From Novosphingobium mangrovisedimenti (lineage in GTDB: Bacteria; Pseudomonadota; Alphaproteobacteria; Sphingomonadales; Sphingomonadaceae): a stretch of DNA of 64,000 bases. Positions 8,283 to 16,526 of this stretch are shown here, piece by piece. The position numbers were made by a program, and so were the translations under genes. Each line of letters opens with the position of its first letter. The first letter of the stretch is position 1. The notes under the pieces are model-generated. The model saw only the letters and a list, made by a program, of their open reading frames with translations. It made no database searches and was not told the DNA's origin. The DNA lies in contig NZ_JANZXA010000013.1 of the NCBI RefSeq assembly GCF_025153475.1, positions 62,001 through 126,000 on the forward strand. Reading direction: 5' to 3'.

Positions 8283-9128
8283 TCAGATCGGCTTGGGGCC
8301 GACCTGGCCCTGGGTACCGGCAGCCTTGCGCTCGTTGTGCAGGTTGATGATGGCCGCCGCCGTCTCTTCGATCGATCTGCGGGTCACGTCGATTACTGCC
8401 CAGGAATTGTCCGCGAACATGCGCCTTGCATATTTGACCTCGCTTTCGACCTTCTCGCTCTGGACATAGTCGGTATCGGGCGACTGGCTGAGCGAAAGCA
8501 GACGGTTACGGCGAACCTGGATCAGCCGCTCCGGCGCGGTCGTCAGGCCCACGACCATCGGCCGCTTGAGACCGAACAGGGCAGGGGGCGGCGGACTTTC
8601 CACAACGATGGGAATATTCGCGACCTTGTAGCCGCGATTGGCCAGATAGATGCTCGTCGGCGTCTTGCTCGTGCGCGAGACGCCGGCAAGGACGATATCG
8701 GCCTCCTCCCAGTCTTCCCAGGCAATGCCGTCATCGTGGGCGATCGTGTACTGGATCGCATCGACGCGGGCGAAATAGGCATCATCGAGCCGGTGCTGAC
8801 GTCCGGGCCTTCCCTTTGCCTCCTGGCCAAGCTGCGCCTCGAGCGCATCGGTCACCCCGTCGAGCACGGCAATCGCCGGCAGGCCCAGCGCCTGGCAGCG
8901 CTCTTCCAGCCGCCCGCGCGTTTCCTCGTTGACCAGCGTGAAGAAAACGAGACCGGGATTGGACGCGATCTCCCCCATGATCCGGTCGAGATGCTGCTGG
9001 GAACGGACCATCGGCCAGAAGTGACGCAACACGTCGGTATCGTCGAACTGCGCCAGCGCGGCCTTGGCAATCATTTCCAGCGTTTCGCCCGTGGAGTCCG
9101 AAAGAAGATGCAGATGGAATCGCGCCAT
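8283..9128 (-). CDS. ppsR: PEP synthase / pyruvate phosphate dikinase regulatory protein (DUF299)
   Basis: A 281-residue bifunctional serine/threonine kinase and phosphorylase. The family P-loop GVSRTSKTPTS is present, as is the N-terminal LHLLSDSTGET. These proteins inactivate PEP synthase or pyruvate phosphate dikinase with ADP and reactivate them with phosphate. The target gene is not in the window. The ATG at 9128 follows a GAAAAGG site. This gene corresponds to the DUF299 gene that flanks the replication origin in several alphaproteobacteria, and here too it starts at the edge of the oriC-like gap. Confidence 0.92.
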   Translation of the reverse strand: MARFHLHLLSDSTGETLEMIAKAALAQFDDTDVLRHFWPMVRSQQHLDRIMGEIASNPGLVFFTLVNEETRGRLEERCQALGLPAIAVLDGVTDALEAQLGQEAKGRPGRQHRLDDAYFARVDAIQYTIAHDDGIAWEDWEEADIVLAGVSRTSKTPTSIYLANRGYKVANIPIVVESPPPPALFGLKRPMVVGLTTAPERLIQVRRNRLLSLSQSPDTDYVQSEKVESEVKYARRMFADNSWAVIDVTRRSIEETAAAIINLHNERKAAGTQGQVGPKPI

Positions 9129-9158
9129 TTGGTGCCTTTTCCGGATGATCGGGCCGCT

Positions 9159-9400
9159 TGTGGATATCTCCCGGCATAAACCACGGGAGCGTTCCGGTGA
9201 CAACTCGCAGGTGAGATTTCATGCCCGTTGCCGGGATTCCACTGGCGGGTTTGTGGACAGCCCCTGTGCTTGATCCACACCCTGTGGACAAGGCGAACAA
9301 GCTTTTCTTGACTGCGGCGGTCCGCAGAGTCGGTTGGCGCACTTCACCCTGTTCATCGCGGGACAAATCGGGCAAGGCGCGCTCGTCCCCGATATCCACA
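9159..9400. promoter_or_regulatory. Cluster of five DnaA-box-like 9-mers
   Basis: Matches to TTATCCACA on either strand: 9159-9167 minus (8/9), 9252-9260 minus (7/9), 9271-9279 plus (8/9), 9283-9291 minus (8/9) and 9392-9400 plus (8/9). Three of them fall within 40 bases (9252-9291), with the plus box facing a minus box 3 bases away. None is a perfect consensus, as is usual for weak boxes in alphaproteobacterial origins. Confidence 0.65.
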
Positions 9401-9423
9401 GGACCAACAGACTCCATCAATCC

Positions 9424-9450
9424 TTTATAAAAATTCTAATATTTTTTTTT
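9424..9450. other. AT-rich tract, candidate DNA unwinding element
   Basis: Of 27 bases, 26 are A or T, ending in a run of nine or more T. This is exceptional in this GC-rich window. It sits 24 bases from the nearest DnaA-like box and 18 bases before the hemE start, a position that fits the duplex-unwinding element of an origin. It could also form part of the hemE promoter region. Confidence 0.6.
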
Positions 9451-9468
9451 GAGTGGACCCGAAACGCG

Positions 9469-10494
9469 ATGCCCGGCCTCCTTCTGAACACGCTCCTTGG
9501 CGAAAATACGAACAAGCGCCCGATCTGGCTCATGCGACAGGCAGGACGCTACCTGCCGGAGTATCGGGCATTGCGGGCAGAGAAAGGCGGCTTCCTCGCG
9601 CTCGTCTACGATACCGACGCCGCGGCCGAGATCACCTTGCAGCCGATCCGCCGTTTCGGTTTCGACGGGGCGATCCTGTTCTCCGACATCCTGATCGTGC
9701 CCTATGCGATGGGGCAGGACTTGCAGTTCCTCGCAGGGGAGGGGCCGAAGTTGTCCCCGAGGCTGGTCGACCACGCCCTCGAAGCGCTCGTTCCCGTGCC
9801 GGAACGGCTCTCCCCGATCTACGAAACCGTCCGGAAAGTACGTGCCGCGCTGCCTGTGGACAAAACAATGCTCGGTTTCGCCGGATCGCCCTGGACCGTC
9901 GCGACCTACATGGTGGCGGGCGAGGGCAGCCGCGACCAGCATGAGACACGCGCCATGGCCTATCGCGACCCCGCGGCGTTCCAGGCGATCATCGACGGCG
10001 TGATTTCGGTGACTGTGGATTATCTCTCCGGCCAGATCGAAGCCGGTGCGGAAGCCGTGCAGCTTTTCGATTCCTGGGCTGGCAGCCTGGCGCCTGCCCA
10101 GTTCGAAAAGTGGGTCGTTGCTCCCAATGCCGCGATCGTTTCGGCCATGAAGGCGCGCCATCCCGGAGTGCCTGTCATCGGCTTTCCCAAGGGTTCTGGT
10201 GAAAAGCTGGCGGCCTATGCCCGCGAGACGGGCGTCGATGCGGTCGGTGTAGATGAAACCGTCGATCCGCTCTGGGCCGCGCAGGCATTGCCGGAAGGGC
10301 TTCCCGTGCAGGGCAACCTCGATCCGCTTCTGCTGCTTTCGGGTGGAGAAGAACTGGACCGGCAGGCACGCCATGTGCTTGATGCATTCGCCGGGCGCCC
10401 CCACGTGTTCAATCTCGGCCACGGGATCGGCCAGCATACTCCGATCGCCAACGTGGAACGGTTGCTCGCGGCGGTGCGCGCCTGGGAACGCTGA
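9469..10494 (+). CDS. hemE: Uroporphyrinogen decarboxylase
   Basis: A 341-residue cytoplasmic enzyme that converts uroporphyrinogen III to coproporphyrinogen III in haem synthesis. The N-terminal signature RPIWLMRQAGRYLPEYR near residues 17-33 and the later GFAGSPWT and FNLGHGIGQ segments are diagnostic. The ATG at 9469 gives the normal N-terminus MPGLLLNTL; the open frame upstream runs through the origin-like AT tract and is not coding. It is first in the rightward block with hemJ and rho. Confidence 0.95.
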   Translation: MPGLLLNTLLGENTNKRPIWLMRQAGRYLPEYRALRAEKGGFLALVYDTDAAAEITLQPIRRFGFDGAILFSDILIVPYAMGQDLQFLAGEGPKLSPRLVDHALEALVPVPERLSPIYETVRKVRAALPVDKTMLGFAGSPWTVATYMVAGEGSRDQHETRAMAYRDPAAFQAIIDGVISVTVDYLSGQIEAGAEAVQLFDSWAGSLAPAQFEKWVVAPNAAIVSAMKARHPGVPVIGFPKGSGEKLAAYARETGVDAVGVDETVDPLWAAQALPEGLPVQGNLDPLLLLSGGEELDRQARHVLDAFAGRPHVFNLGHGIGQHTPIANVERLLAAVRAWER

Positions 10495-10555
10495 TACGGA
10501 ACGCATAAACAGGGGCTGACGGGCGCCGGGGGGCAGGCGCTAACAAGGTGACCTC

Positions 10556-10999
10556 ATGGAGCAGATCTTGCAGACCACCTATCTCTGGCTGAAGGCCGGG
10601 CACATCATCTTCGTGATTTTCTGGATGGCCGGGCTGTTCATGCTACCGCGTTATTTCGTCTATCATCAGGAGGCCGAACCCGGTTCCGCCGAGGAAGCAC
10701 GGTGGATCGACCGCGAGAGGAAGTTGCGCAAGATCATCCTCACGCCCTCGTTGATCATGGTCTGGGTGTTCGGTGTGGCCCTGGCGAGCGCCATGCATTT
10801 CTGGAGCGATCCCTGGCTTCATGCCAAGCTGCTGTTCGTGGTCGGTTTGACCGGCTACCACGGTTGGCTGGTGGGCTATTCCAAGAAGCTGGCGAAGGGC
10901 GAACGTGTGCTGACCGGCAAGAAGCTCCGTCTGCTCAACGAGATTCCCGGGCTTGCCGCGGCGGTCATCGTTGTGCTCGTCGTCGTCAAGCCGTTCTGA
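10556..10999 (+). CDS. hemJ: Protoporphyrinogen oxidase HemJ
   Basis: A 147-residue integral membrane protein with four predicted helices. The HemJ signature is visible: KAGHIIFVIFWMAGLFMLPR with a conserved His, then YHQEAE, the basic ERKLRKIILTP loop and LHAKLLFV. HemJ oxidises protoporphyrinogen IX where HemG/HemY are missing, which is common in alphaproteobacteria. It follows hemE by 61 bases with an AAGGTG ribosome site, so two haem enzymes are clustered here. Confidence 0.92.
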   Translation: MEQILQTTYLWLKAGHIIFVIFWMAGLFMLPRYFVYHQEAEPGSAEEARWIDRERKLRKIILTPSLIMVWVFGVALASAMHFWSDPWLHAKLLFVVGLTGYHGWLVGYSKKLAKGERVLTGKKLRLLNEIPGLAAAVIVVLVVVKPF

Positions 11000-11012
11000 G
11001 GAGTTCCTAGCG

Positions 11013-11375
11013 ATGCTTGCAGGTCTTGTTGCCGCTGCCGCGCTCACCGCAATGGAGCCGGCCATCGAGAACGACCTGCGGTGTATCGGCATATTCGCTC
11101 TTGCCGCGTCCCGGCACGAGGAGATGTCGCAGAGCGAGCAGGCCGGGGTGACCGGTGCGTTGATGTACTACGTCGGCCGCATCGAGGGACGCCGGCCGGA
11201 CTTCCGGCTCGAGGACAGCCTTGCCGATCTGTTGCGTTCCCCGGCCTATCTCGAAGGCCTTGCCGACGATGCGCGGCGCTGCGGTGCGGAAATGAAAGCC
11301 AAGGGCCAGCAACTCTCCGACCTCGGCAAGGCCATGAAGCAGACAGGCAAGGAATCGCCGGCCGAGGGCGATTAG
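11013..11375 (+). CDS. Small exported or membrane-anchored protein of unknown function
   Basis: A 120-residue protein with a short Ala-rich hydrophobic N-terminus (MLAGLVAAAALTAM) that may be a signal peptide. The rest is helical and charged, with three cysteines (about 24, 89 and possibly others) and a polar tail. I do not recognise a family. It begins 13 bases after the hemJ stop with a GAGG site, so it is probably co-transcribed with hemE-hemJ. Similar small proteins between hemJ and rho occur in sphingomonads as far as I recall, but this is not proven here. Confidence 0.55.
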   Translation: MLAGLVAAAALTAMEPAIENDLRCIGIFALAASRHEEMSQSEQAGVTGALMYYVGRIEGRRPDFRLEDSLADLLRSPAYLEGLADDARRCGAEMKAKGQQLSDLGKAMKQTGKESPAEGD

Positions 11376-11560
11376 TCCGATCCGGCGCAGCGAATGGTCG
11401 CTTCAGCAGATGATGCGTTGACCACTGCCGCGCCAGCGCTTATCTGAGGCGTTGTTCCGGTATGGGGCGGCGAAGCCCTTTCGCATGCCCGGATCCGCTT
11501 TCCCCAAGCCCATCGATCCACCCGGCCGACACCATCTTTTTCCATTCGGAAACCAACACG

Positions 11561-12817
11561 ATGCATCTCAAAGAACTCAAAACGAAAAACGCGGCCGAAC
11601 TGGTCGAAATGGCAGAGGAAATGGGCGTCGAAGGCGCCTCCACCATGCGCCGGCAGGATCTCATGTTCGGGATCCTCAAGGAAGTGGCCGAGGACGGTGA
11701 GGAAATCATCGGCCAGGGCACGATCGAGGTTCTGCCCGACGGCTTCGGCTTCCTGCGCAGCCCGGAAGCGAACTACCTCGCCGGTCCGGACGATATCTAC
11801 GTTTCGCCCAACCAGGTCCGCAAGTGGGGCCTGCGCACCGGCGATACGGTCGAAGGCGAAATCCGCGCGCCCAGGGATGGCGAGCGCTATTTCGCCATCA
11901 CCAAGCTGATGAGCGTCAATTTCGACGATCCCGACGTGGTGCGCCACCGCGTCAATTTCGACAACCTGACGCCGCTCTATCCCGACGAGCGCCTGAAGCT
12001 CGACAGCCTCGATCCCACGGTCAAGGACAAGTCGGCGCGCGTGATCGATCTCATCTCGCCGCAGGGCAAGGGCCAGCGCGCGCTGATCGTCGCGCCGCCA
12101 CGTACCGGTAAGACGGTCCTGCTGCAGAACATCGCCAAGGCCATCACGGACAATCATCCTGAAGTTTTCCTCCTCGTCCTGCTTGTCGACGAGCGTCCGG
12201 AGGAAGTCACCGACATGCAGCGCTCGGTGAAGGGCGAGGTCATCTCCTCCACCTTCGACGAACCCGCGCAGCGCCACGTCCAGGTCGCCGAAATGGTGAT
12301 CGAGAAGGCGAAGCGCCTCGTCGAGCACAAGCGCGACGTCGTCATCCTGCTGGACTCGATCACGCGTCTGGGCCGTGCCTACAACACCGTGGTGCCGAGC
12401 TCGGGTAAGGTCCTGACCGGTGGTGTCGACGCCAACGCCCTGCAGCGTCCGAAACGTTTCTTCGGCGCTGCGCGCAACATCGAGGAAGGCGGTTCGCTCT
12501 CGATCATCGCCACCGCGCTGATCGATACCGGCAGCCGCATGGACGAAGTCATCTTCGAGGAATTCAAGGGCACCGGTAACTCGGAAATCGTGCTCGACCG
12601 CAAGGTGGCGGACAAGCGCATCTTCCCGGCTCTCGACGTCGGCAAGTCGGGTACCCGCAAGGAAGAGCTGCTGGTTCCGAAGGATCAGCTTTCCAAGATG
12701 TGGGTCCTTCGCCGTATCCTCATGCAGATGGGCACGGTCGATGCCATGGAGTTCCTGCTCGACAAGATGAAGGACTCCAAGACCAACGAAGATTTCTTCG
12801 CGACGATGAATCAGTAA
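11561..12817 (+). CDS. rho: Transcription termination factor Rho
   Basis: A 418-residue hexameric RNA helicase that ends Rho-dependent transcripts. The N-terminal helix bundle (MHLKELKTKNAAELVEMAEE), the RNA-binding cold-shock-like domain (about 50-120, with LPDGFGFLRS), Walker A PPRTGKT and Walker B LVLLVDERPEEV are all visible. The R-loop region is GSSGK-like in VVPSSGKVLTGG. The ATG at 11561 matches the standard N-terminus. The 185-base leader before it is long enough for the autoregulation known for rho in other bacteria, but no specific element is recognised. Confidence 0.97.
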   Translation: MHLKELKTKNAAELVEMAEEMGVEGASTMRRQDLMFGILKEVAEDGEEIIGQGTIEVLPDGFGFLRSPEANYLAGPDDIYVSPNQVRKWGLRTGDTVEGEIRAPRDGERYFAITKLMSVNFDDPDVVRHRVNFDNLTPLYPDERLKLDSLDPTVKDKSARVIDLISPQGKGQRALIVAPPRTGKTVLLQNIAKAITDNHPEVFLLVLLVDERPEEVTDMQRSVKGEVISSTFDEPAQRHVQVAEMVIEKAKRLVEHKRDVVILLDSITRLGRAYNTVVPSSGKVLTGGVDANALQRPKRFFGAARNIEEGGSLSIIATALIDTGSRMDEVIFEEFKGTGNSEIVLDRKVADKRIFPALDVGKSGTRKEELLVPKDQLSKMWVLRRILMQMGTVDAMEFLLDKMKDSKTNEDFFATMNQ

Positions 12818-12832
12818 GCAGGGGGCTGCGTC

Positions 12833-13546
12833 TTGATTACCCTTGGAATGCTAGCGGTCGCTGCCTCTCTGGGTGGTCCGGCGGAAATTCTGCAACATAT
12901 CGCCGCTGATTTTTCGAACATAACCGAACCGGCGGCCCTCGCGGCCTTCGGTCAGGTCCTGATGATCGACCTTCTGCTCGCCGGCGACAATGCCATTGTC
13001 GTCGGTGCGCTGGCGGCGGGCCTGCCCGCGGCGGATCGCAAGAAGGTGATCCTGATCGGTATCGGTGCCGCGCTGGTCCTGCGTATCGCCTTTGCCCTGA
13101 CGGTTACCTGGCTGCTGGGCATAGTCGGCCTGATTTTCGCGGGCGGTCTTCTGCTCCTGTGGGTCGCCTGGAAGTTCTGGCGTGAACTTCATCACGGTGG
13201 CGAGAGCGCGGGCTCGCCGGAAATCGAGGGCGACGAGGAAAGCGGGCTTCGCGCCGCCAAGAGCTTTGCCGGGGCTGCCTGGGCAGTGGCGGTCGCCGAC
13301 GTTTCGATGAGCCTCGACAATGTGCTGGCCGTTGCCGGTGCGGCGCGCGAGCATCCGGGCATCCTGATCGTCGGTCTGTTGCTGTCCGTGATCCTGATGG
13401 GCGTCGCGGCGAATTTCATCGCCCGTTACATCGAGCGCTATCGCTGGATTGCCTACATCGGCCTTGCCGTGATCCTCTATGTCGCGGTCAAGATGATCGT
13501 TGATGGCTGGATGGATCCGCACCTGGGCGTTTCGACGCTGTTTTGA
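12833..13546 (+). CDS. TerC/YjbE-type integral membrane protein
   Basis: A 237-residue protein with about seven transmembrane helices. Two inverted repeats carry the acidic motifs expected for TerC metal exporters: DLLLAGDNAIVVGALA and DVSMSLDNVLAVAGAA. Members export manganese or related metals, often to load secreted enzymes; the substrate here is not known. The start is TTG at 12833 with an AGGGGG site 7 bases upstream; an ATG at 12848 lacks such a site. It starts 15 bases after rho and is followed by a convergent hairpin. Confidence 0.85.
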   Translation: MITLGMLAVAASLGGPAEILQHIAADFSNITEPAALAAFGQVLMIDLLLAGDNAIVVGALAAGLPAADRKKVILIGIGAALVLRIAFALTVTWLLGIVGLIFAGGLLLLWVAWKFWRELHHGGESAGSPEIEGDEESGLRAAKSFAGAAWAVAVADVSMSLDNVLAVAGAAREHPGILIVGLLLSVILMGVAANFIARYIERYRWIAYIGLAVILYVAVKMIVDGWMDPHLGVSTLF

Positions 13547-13551
13547 GCAGG

Positions 13552-13574
13552 GCCGGAGAGCGTCGCTCTCCGGC
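13552..13574. terminator. Hairpin between convergent terC and glycine-zipper gene
   Basis: A perfect 10-base-pair stem GCCGGAGAGC / GCTCTCCGGC with a 3-base loop lies 5 bases after the terC stop and 5 bases before the stop of the convergent gene. There is no strong U-tract; its role in termination for both genes is inferred from position. Confidence 0.6.
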
Positions 13575-13579
13575 TTGCC

Positions 13580-14308
13580 TCATTTCGTGTTTGTTCGCTT
13601 GTCCGGAACGATTTTCACGCGCTTGTCGGGCACGATCTTGGTCCGCTTGGGAATGTAGCGCTTCCTGGGAACGGGGCGGACAGGCACGTCCTCGTAGACG
13701 TATTCGACGGTTTCCTTGCACTGCGGTTCGGGCTGCATGACGGGCACCATCATCATGGGAACGGCCATCACCGGCCGGGCCATGCAGCAACCCTGCGCTT
13801 GATAGCCGTAGGCCGGATAATAGCCGTGGGGATAGGGATAGCCGTAACCGTAGCTATAGCCGCTGCCGTACCCGGGATACGCGTTCCCGTGCGCATAGTT
13901 GGCATAATAGGCATCGAGGTAGGCTTCGCATTCGTCGCGGTTGCGTCTTGCGTCTTCGGCCTTGTCGATTGCTGCACCGGCCATTGCGCCCGCTGCAGCA
14001 CCGGCAATCGTTCCCATCATCCGGTGATGTCTTCCGGCGATGCGATTGCCGGCAACGCCTCCGATCACGCCGCCGATCAGCGCTCCACCGTTGCCGGAAT
14101 CGCGCGCAGACAGACGATGCCGACAATCCGCAAGCCAGGCTTCTCGCACTGCAACGGGATCGTACTCACCGTATTGGTCGTGATAGTCCAGCCTTGGCGC
14201 CCCCGTATCGGGTAGCGGCGGTTCATCCCGGGGTGGTTCGGACTGGGCAAGGGTCGGGCTGGCGATGAGAGCAAGCGCTGCAGCTGCCGCGGAGAAACGA
14301 AGACGCAT
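13580..14308 (-). CDS. Exported glycine-zipper protein with Tyr/Gly-rich and Lys/Arg-rich tail
   Basis: The 242-residue protein has a clear signal peptide (MRLRFSAAAAALALIASPTLA, cleavage after 21). A glycine-zipper segment lies near 73-111 (GGALIGGVIGGVAGNRIAG, then AGAAAGAMAGAA). A Tyr/Gly/Pro-rich stretch follows (about 138-170), then a basic C-terminus with a near-repeat of KIVPDKR (TKIVPDKRVKIVPDKR). Glycine zippers of this 2TM type insert in the outer membrane or periplasmic face; the function is unknown. A near-consensus CtrA-type site lies 44 bases upstream of its start. Confidence 0.7.
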   Translation of the reverse strand: MRLRFSAAAAALALIASPTLAQSEPPRDEPPLPDTGAPRLDYHDQYGEYDPVAVREAWLADCRHRLSARDSGNGGALIGGVIGGVAGNRIAGRHHRMMGTIAGAAAGAMAGAAIDKAEDARRNRDECEAYLDAYYANYAHGNAYPGYGSGYSYGYGYPYPHGYYPAYGYQAQGCCMARPVMAVPMMMVPVMQPEPQCKETVEYVYEDVPVRPVPRKRYIPKRTKIVPDKRVKIVPDKRTNTK

Positions 14309-14351
14309 CGGGGGTACCCTTTCGCGAAAGCCGGATGGTTAGTCCGGTAAG

Positions 14352-14366
14352 TTAACGCGAAATTTA
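14352..14366. promoter_or_regulatory. Possible CtrA-type site upstream of the glycine-zipper gene
   Basis: TTAA, seven bases, TTTA: one mismatch from the CtrA consensus TTAA-N7-TTAA. It lies 44-58 bases upstream of the start of the exported glycine-zipper protein, a plausible promoter distance. Such a short motif can occur by chance, though TTAA is rare in DNA this GC-rich. Confidence 0.25.
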
Positions 14367-14478
14367 GCATCATGATCCGCGCAAGACCAAGCGTTTCGCC
14401 CATGTCGTTCACTCCGTGTCCCGAATCGGAGCAATTTTGGTCCGTATGCGACGAAGGCGTGTCCGGACAGACCGGGTG

Positions 14479-14973
14479 TCAGATGGAGAGCGAGGCCACT
14501 TGCGCAACGAGCCGCATGCCCGAGGCATCCTCCTCGTCGAAACGTCCTGGGGTGGGGCTGTCGAGATCGATCACGGCGATCACCCGGTTGCCGCTCATCA
14601 CTGGTACGACCAGTTCGGCCCGGCTCTCGGCATCGCAGGCGATGTGGCCGGGAAAGGCATGGACATCCGGCACGACTTGCGTCGATCCCAGCGCTGCGGC
14701 CGTCCCGCATACGCCGGTGCCGATGGGAATGCGAATGCACGCCGGCTTGCCGATGAAGGGCCCGAGCACCAGCTCGTCACCGTTCGGGCCGGGAAGCACC
14801 CGGTAGAATCCTGCCCAGTTGAGGTCCGGCACGAACTGCCAGATTGCCGCCGCGATGTTCGCCATGTTGGCGACCGGATCGGGCTCGCCTTCCACCAGGG
14901 CATTCGCCGCGCGCGCCAGCGCGCTGTAGAGTTCGGGCTTGTCGAGATCGTGCTGGGGGGCAAAGTCGTACAT
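14479..14973 (-). CDS. msrC: Free methionine-(R)-sulfoxide reductase, GAF-domain type
   Basis: A 164-residue single GAF domain. The three cysteines of fRMsr are present in GKPACIRIP, GTGVCGTAA and GHIACDAES, as is the NWAGFY motif. The enzyme reduces free methionine-R-sulfoxide with thioredoxin. The length matches the family. It is transcribed leftward, divergent from the sorbosone-dehydrogenase-like gene, with about 60 bases between the two starts. Confidence 0.87.
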   Translation of the reverse strand: MYDFAPQHDLDKPELYSALARAANALVEGEPDPVANMANIAAAIWQFVPDLNWAGFYRVLPGPNGDELVLGPFIGKPACIRIPIGTGVCGTAAALGSTQVVPDVHAFPGHIACDAESRAELVVPVMSGNRVIAVIDLDSPTPGRFDEEDASGMRLVAQVASLSI

Positions 14974-15034
14974 GGGCAGCGCGTTAGCGCAACTCCCGGT
15001 TGTCGCATAGGCTGCATGGGCCTATCTCGTGGCC

Positions 15035-16519
15035 ATGCGCTCGATCCTCATCAAGGCCGCCCTGGCTCTGCTCACCATTATCCTGATCGTGATCGGGGTC
15101 ATTGCCTGGGCCCAGTATTCGAACACCTCCGACCTGCCGAGCGATGCCACGGCGGGCAAGGATCCGGAACTGGTAGAGCCCGATCCGCAGACCATTCCGA
15201 GCGTCAGGCTGGTCAAGCCGGTCGGCTGGGCCGAGGGTGAGGCGCCCAAGGGTGCGGATGGCCTGGCGGTGAATCGCTTCGCCGAAGGGCTCGATCATCC
15301 GCGCACCATGCTCACGTTGCCCAATGGCGATGTTCTCGTAGCCGAGACCAATGCGCCTGCCGGCAACAAGCCAGAGGGTATCACGGGCATGGTGATGCGC
15401 TGGGCCATGGACAAGGTCGGCGCGGGCGAACCCTCTCCGGACAAGATCGTGTTGCTGCGCGACGCCGATGGTGACGGGAAGGCTGAGCAGAAAGTCGATT
15501 TCCGCACGGCCGACATGCACTCGCCATCGGGCATGGCTTACGGCAACGGCAAGCTCTACATTGCCAATCACGATGCCATTCTCGAATTCCCGTTCGAACC
15601 GGGCCAGACCATGCTCGAAGCGCCGGCAAAGAAGCTGATGGACCTCTGGCCCGGCGGCAATCACTGGATGCGCAATCTGCTGCTGAGCGAGGATGGCAAG
15701 CATCTCTATGTCGCGGTCGGTTCGGCCACCAACATCGCCGACAACGGCATGGAGGAAGAAGCCGGGCGCGCCGCGATCTGGGAGATCGATACCGACACCG
15801 GCAAGCGCCGTCAGTTCGCGGCCGGCATGCGCAATCCCAACGGCATGGACTGGAACCCTTCGACGGGCGAACTCTGGGCGACGGTGCAGGAGCGTGACAT
15901 GCTCGGTCCGGACCTCGTGCCCGACTACTTCACGAACGTGCCGGTGGGTGCGCAGTACGGCTGGCCCTGGGTCTACTGGAAGACGACTTTCGATGACCGT
16001 GTCGAATGGCCGATGCAGACGTACATGATCGAATATACGCGCAAGCCCGAATACGCGATGGGTGCGCATACCGCTGTGCTCGGGATGGTTTTCAACAAGG
16101 GTGGAAACCGCATGGGCAAGGCCTTCGACAATGGTGCCTTCATCGCCCGCCACGGTTCGTGGAACCGCCGTCCGCCGGTCGGTTACGACGTGGTGTTCGT
16201 GCCCTTCGACGCCAATGGCAATCCCAAGGACGTGAAGCCACAACCGGTCCTCACAGGGTTCCTGATGGACGGGGGCAAGACGCATGGCCGTCCGACCTGG
16301 GTAGCCTGGGACAAGACCGGCGCGCTTCTGGTCAGCGATGATACTGCCGGCATCATCTGGCGGGTCATGAAGCCGGGGGCTGACCCTTCGCCGCAGGTCA
16401 AGCCGGTCGAGACCGAGCACCTGAAGCCGCTCGAGGAAATCAAGGACCCGACCCTTCCGGGCGCCAGCGAAGAACTCGAAGCGGGTTTTCGCGCCGAGAA
16501 GGACAAGTTGCTGCCCTGA
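15035..16519 (+). CDS. PQQ-type sugar dehydrogenase, L-sorbosone dehydrogenase-like
   Basis: A 494-residue protein with one N-terminal hydrophobic segment (residues 5-24) that could be a signal peptide or anchor. A six-bladed beta-propeller of the GSDH/sorbosone dehydrogenase type follows. Typical pieces are FAEGLDHPRTMLTLPNGDVL, the catalytic-type His in GNHWMRNLLL, RNPNGMDWNP and HGSWNRRPPVGYDV. Relatives use PQQ to oxidise sugars in the periplasm; the substrate here is unknown and PQQ dependence is inferred. The ATG at 15035 is preferred over a GTG two codons earlier. Confidence 0.75.
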   Translation: MRSILIKAALALLTIILIVIGVIAWAQYSNTSDLPSDATAGKDPELVEPDPQTIPSVRLVKPVGWAEGEAPKGADGLAVNRFAEGLDHPRTMLTLPNGDVLVAETNAPAGNKPEGITGMVMRWAMDKVGAGEPSPDKIVLLRDADGDGKAEQKVDFRTADMHSPSGMAYGNGKLYIANHDAILEFPFEPGQTMLEAPAKKLMDLWPGGNHWMRNLLLSEDGKHLYVAVGSATNIADNGMEEEAGRAAIWEIDTDTGKRRQFAAGMRNPNGMDWNPSTGELWATVQERDMLGPDLVPDYFTNVPVGAQYGWPWVYWKTTFDDRVEWPMQTYMIEYTRKPEYAMGAHTAVLGMVFNKGGNRMGKAFDNGAFIARHGSWNRRPPVGYDVVFVPFDANGNPKDVKPQPVLTGFLMDGGKTHGRPTWVAWDKTGALLVSDDTAGIIWRVMKPGADPSPQVKPVETEHLKPLEEIKDPTLPGASEELEAGFRAEKDKLLP

Positions 16520-16526
16520 ACGGGTG

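Larger units (their letters stand above)
9129..9468. other. oriC: Probable chromosomal replication origin (oriC)
   Basis: This is one of three gene-free stretches over 300 bases. It lies between divergent ppsR and hemE, the same gene pair that flanks the origin in Caulobacter and Rickettsia. It contains five 9-mers with 7-8 of 9 matches to the DnaA box TTATCCACA, three GANTC sites (9235, 9327, 9410) and an AT tract of 27 bases next to hemE. No TTAA-N7-TTAA CtrA site is seen. The hemE promoter must also lie here. Origin identity is inference from synteny plus motifs; a GC-skew minimum on the full chromosome would settle it. Confidence 0.8.
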
